64,000 bases of DNA from Phoronis australis (lineage: Eukaryota > Phoronida > Phoronidae), in contig NMRA01000094.1 of NCBI GenBank assembly GCA_002633005.1, positions 304,652 to 368,651 of the forward strand. Direction: 5' to 3'. This document shows, one piece after another, positions 62,885-64,000 of the stretch; positions within the stretch are counted from its first letter, which is position 1, and the number at the start of each line of letters is the position of its first letter. Made by a program: the position numbers and the translations under genes. Under the pieces are notes generated by a model. That model had not been told where the DNA came from, ran no database searches, and saw nothing but the letters and a program-made list of their open reading frames with translations.

Positions 62885-64000
62885 CTGTAATTATCAAAAT
62901 TTCACTAGTAATCAAATTAGTGTCTTCTTCACATCATTCTATTCCAACTAATATTTTCAAAATATTGAGGATCACAAACCCCATGCCTATCTGTGTATCA
63001 CCATGTCACAAATTTGCCAAACTTGTAAAACATTGTGTTTCAGAAACATTGAGAAATAGATCAAGACAAGACAACCTTCAGCCTGCATGACAATGTAATC
63101 AAAAGGTGATTAGTACGTGGTTTTCAATACTTAGTGCAGGCTAATATACTTTAGTACACTGATGCCTTTTTTATTACAATCAACAAAACACCGCCATCTC
63201 TAGAGTGCCTGGCGTACACTGCAATAATTTAACATCTGATTCTAGTTTCCATTCTTGCTTTCCATATCACCTTGACTCAGTTTCTTGACTCAGTCTTATC
63301 CAAGGTCAATGTTCTTAACACTGCTAAACCCAAAACAACAACAGACAGTGAATCCCATTAATACAGAAGTCTGTGATAGAATGTGTTATATCCATTAAGG
63401 TTGAAGAGGATGACCTTAAATAGACCTGATGGCAACACACATACTAACACAGATAGTAACACAAGTCAAGTGTTTACACAGACACATCAGTGGACAGTAA
63501 AGACTACACAGACTGTCAATCACAGCAAATATGTGTAGAATAGGCTGGCTGCAAGGCTAGGCTTCCACTGCTTATACTAATGGAACAGTTAACAGTCAAG
63601 CTTGACATTTACAGCTGTTACACATCTACTGTTGTTCAGTCAAGTTTGACATTTACAACAATAGTATTGCTTACAGTCAAGTTTGACATTTACAACAATA
63701 GTATTGCTTACAGTCAAGTTTGATATTTACAACACTATTACATTATTTACAGTAAAGTTGTTACACTACTATTGTTTAGTCAAGTTTGATATTTACAACA
63801 CTACACAAAGTATACACCTGAAGACCTATGAAAATACAGAGGTCAATGTAAAATGCTAAAATTGCCATTAGAGGCATACCGGTAGTCAGAATCAACCTAA
63901 AGTCGTCATCGTCCGTTGTCAACATCACATAAATACACTTGCTAAATTTAGTAAAGATCCTGCAAACGGTTTGGGAGATACAGCCATGGGCGCAAAAAAA
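62885..64000 (-). other. VPS13D intron at right edge
   Basis: No exon seen. Contains an imperfect about 36-bp array near 63590-63810 (GTCAAGTTTGACATTTACAA units). Confidence 0.5.
63818..64000 (-). mobile_element. Family A element, copy A6 (cut by window edge)
   Basis: Reverse-orientation core identical in layout to 8230-8470 of copy A1 (AAATTGCCATTAGAGGCATA, GTTGTCAACATCACATAAAT, GGAGATACAGCCATGGGCGC). Confidence 0.7.

Overview
The window is animal nuclear DNA: split genes with GT-AG introns, two conserved metazoan gene structures, and introns packed with minisatellites and non-autonomous transposons. The recovered proteins resemble vertebrate orthologues closely. Several exon edges have been copied into tandem arrays, which I recall being described in amphioxus as 'mirage minisatellites'. 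Two single-N joins fuse what look like two divergent haplotypes. I therefore favour an outbred marine invertebrate deuterostome, most likely amphioxus (Branchiostoma), but no species is proven. All calls come from reading the sequence; no search was run.

Layout. (1) 90-1620: decayed DDE-type transposase-like pseudogene, + strand. (2) 2400-12827, + strand: complete five-exon ZC4H2 gene (226 aa) with phase-consistent junctions. Its introns hold a 15-bp minisatellite, an array of copied exon-2 ends, and two transposon families (A at 7731-8818, B at 10002-11234). (3) 12828-18535: gene-free tail-to-tail spacer with a 78-bp array split by a transposon that itself carries another family A element, then a 41-bp array. 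(4) 62884 down to 18536, - strand: the last 29 exons of VPS13D, 1556 complete codons to the stop. They cover the end of the lipid-transfer region, the Asn-containing VAB/SHR-BD repeats, a ricin-like segment, the VPS13 C-terminal/ATG2-C-like region and the PH-like tail. The 5' part of the gene lies beyond the right edge. (5) 48153-62816: one very large VPS13D intron. It holds three consecutive large inverted repeats (51779-52268, 53139-53590, 54361-55994) and, on the + strand, an uninterrupted 511-aa gene for a membrane-anchored condensation-domain-like acyltransferase (58860-60395). (6) 62885-64000: intron with a family A element running off the edge.

How the genes relate. ZC4H2 and VPS13D converge; I see no functional link. 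The acyltransferase gene is nested antisense in VPS13D. The most interesting theme is structural: in both conserved genes, on opposite strands, tandem duplication has repeatedly captured an exon end with its splice site, leaving arrays of decoy donors or acceptors in the adjoining intron. A second theme is transposon families A and B, which share an architecture (5' palindrome, asymmetric inverted repeat, 3' hairpin, identical terminal octamer) suggestive of Helentron-type non-autonomous elements.
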